Of a stretch of DNA of 64,000 nucleotides, positions 63,925 to 64,000 are shown one piece after another. The DNA is taken from NCBI RefSeq assembly GCF_937138205.1, contig NZ_CAKZOT010000058.1, forward strand, positions 42,204 to 106,203. The letters are read 5' to 3'. This DNA comes from an uncultured Rhodospira sp. (GTDB lineage Bacteria > Pseudomonadota > Alphaproteobacteria > Rhodospirillales > Rhodospirillaceae). A program made the translations under genes and the position numbers. The stretch's first letter is position 1; every line of letters begins with the position of its first letter. The notes beneath the pieces are model-generated. The model made no database searches, was not told where the DNA came from, and worked only from the letters and a program-made list of their open reading frames with translations.

Positions 63925-64000
63925 CATACCGGGCGACCGAAGTCATGCCTCCTCCCCATTCGCCGGGCGCGGTGCCGACGCGGGAGATCCCTCGGCTCGC
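63924..64000. repeat. MITE-like element, second copy, cut by the window edge
   Basis: The 66 bp at 63935-64000 match 38309-38374 at 61 positions, and the outer end (TCATACC) aligns with TGATACC of the first copy. Only the left arm is visible. This shows the element is dispersed in the genome. Confidence 0.75.

Overview
This is a very GC-rich alphaproteobacterial chromosome segment. A bchE gene (anaerobic Mg-protoporphyrin monomethyl ester cyclase) with a PpsR/CrtJ-type palindrome upstream points to a purple phototroph, probably Rhodospirillales. The taxonomic placement is inference; no marker here fixes a genus.

Layout. Positions 1-28254 hold a complete type VI secretion system (T6SS) in two divergent operons, in the gene order of the Rhizobium imp cluster. 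The minus-strand operon, read from about 18.6 kb leftwards, is tssH(clpV), hcp, vgrG, an unknown gene, an FHA gene (impI/tagH), tssJ, tssK, tssL with an OmpA domain, tssM, tagF, a SAM methyltransferase with a regulatory domain, and a PP2C phosphatase cut by the window edge. The plus-strand operon from 19.1 kb is tssA, tssB, tssC, a tssC paralogue (impD), tagJ/impE, tssE, tssF, tssG. All 13 core Tss proteins are present. No PAAR protein, adaptor or obvious effector is seen.

Positions 28255-41154 are a mixed region: bchE with a strong sigma70-like promoter and a hairpin terminator; an Xre/MbcA-like antitoxin gene without a visible toxin, preceded by four 9-bp direct repeats; an unknown 475-aa protein; yqgE; a DsbD/ScsB-type thiol-disulfide reductase; a Prx5-type peroxiredoxin; an IS630 transposase fragment; a DUF6880-like gene; a MITE-like palindromic element; tRNA-Pro(GGG); a glycosyltransferase; and a flippase-like membrane protein.

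Positions 41155-57745 hold what I consider the most interesting locus, a type I secretion (Lap-like) cluster: a TolC-type outer membrane protein, LapB-like ABC transporter and HlyD/LapC adaptor, together with a LapG-family protein that has lost its whole catalytic triad. Two membrane Cache-PAS proteins with degenerate HD-GYP domains, a LuxR-type regulator under a perfect CRP-type palindrome, and a large multi-PAS histidine kinase flank it. The pattern suggests a cell-surface adhesion/secretion checkpoint built from enzyme-dead regulators. No adhesin substrate lies in the window.

Positions 58116-64000 are mostly housekeeping: an MBL-fold hydrolase, RNase R, a VapBC-type toxin-antitoxin pair, a lipoprotein-type S41 peptidase and ribosomal protein L33. 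A second copy of the MITE-like element runs off the right edge.
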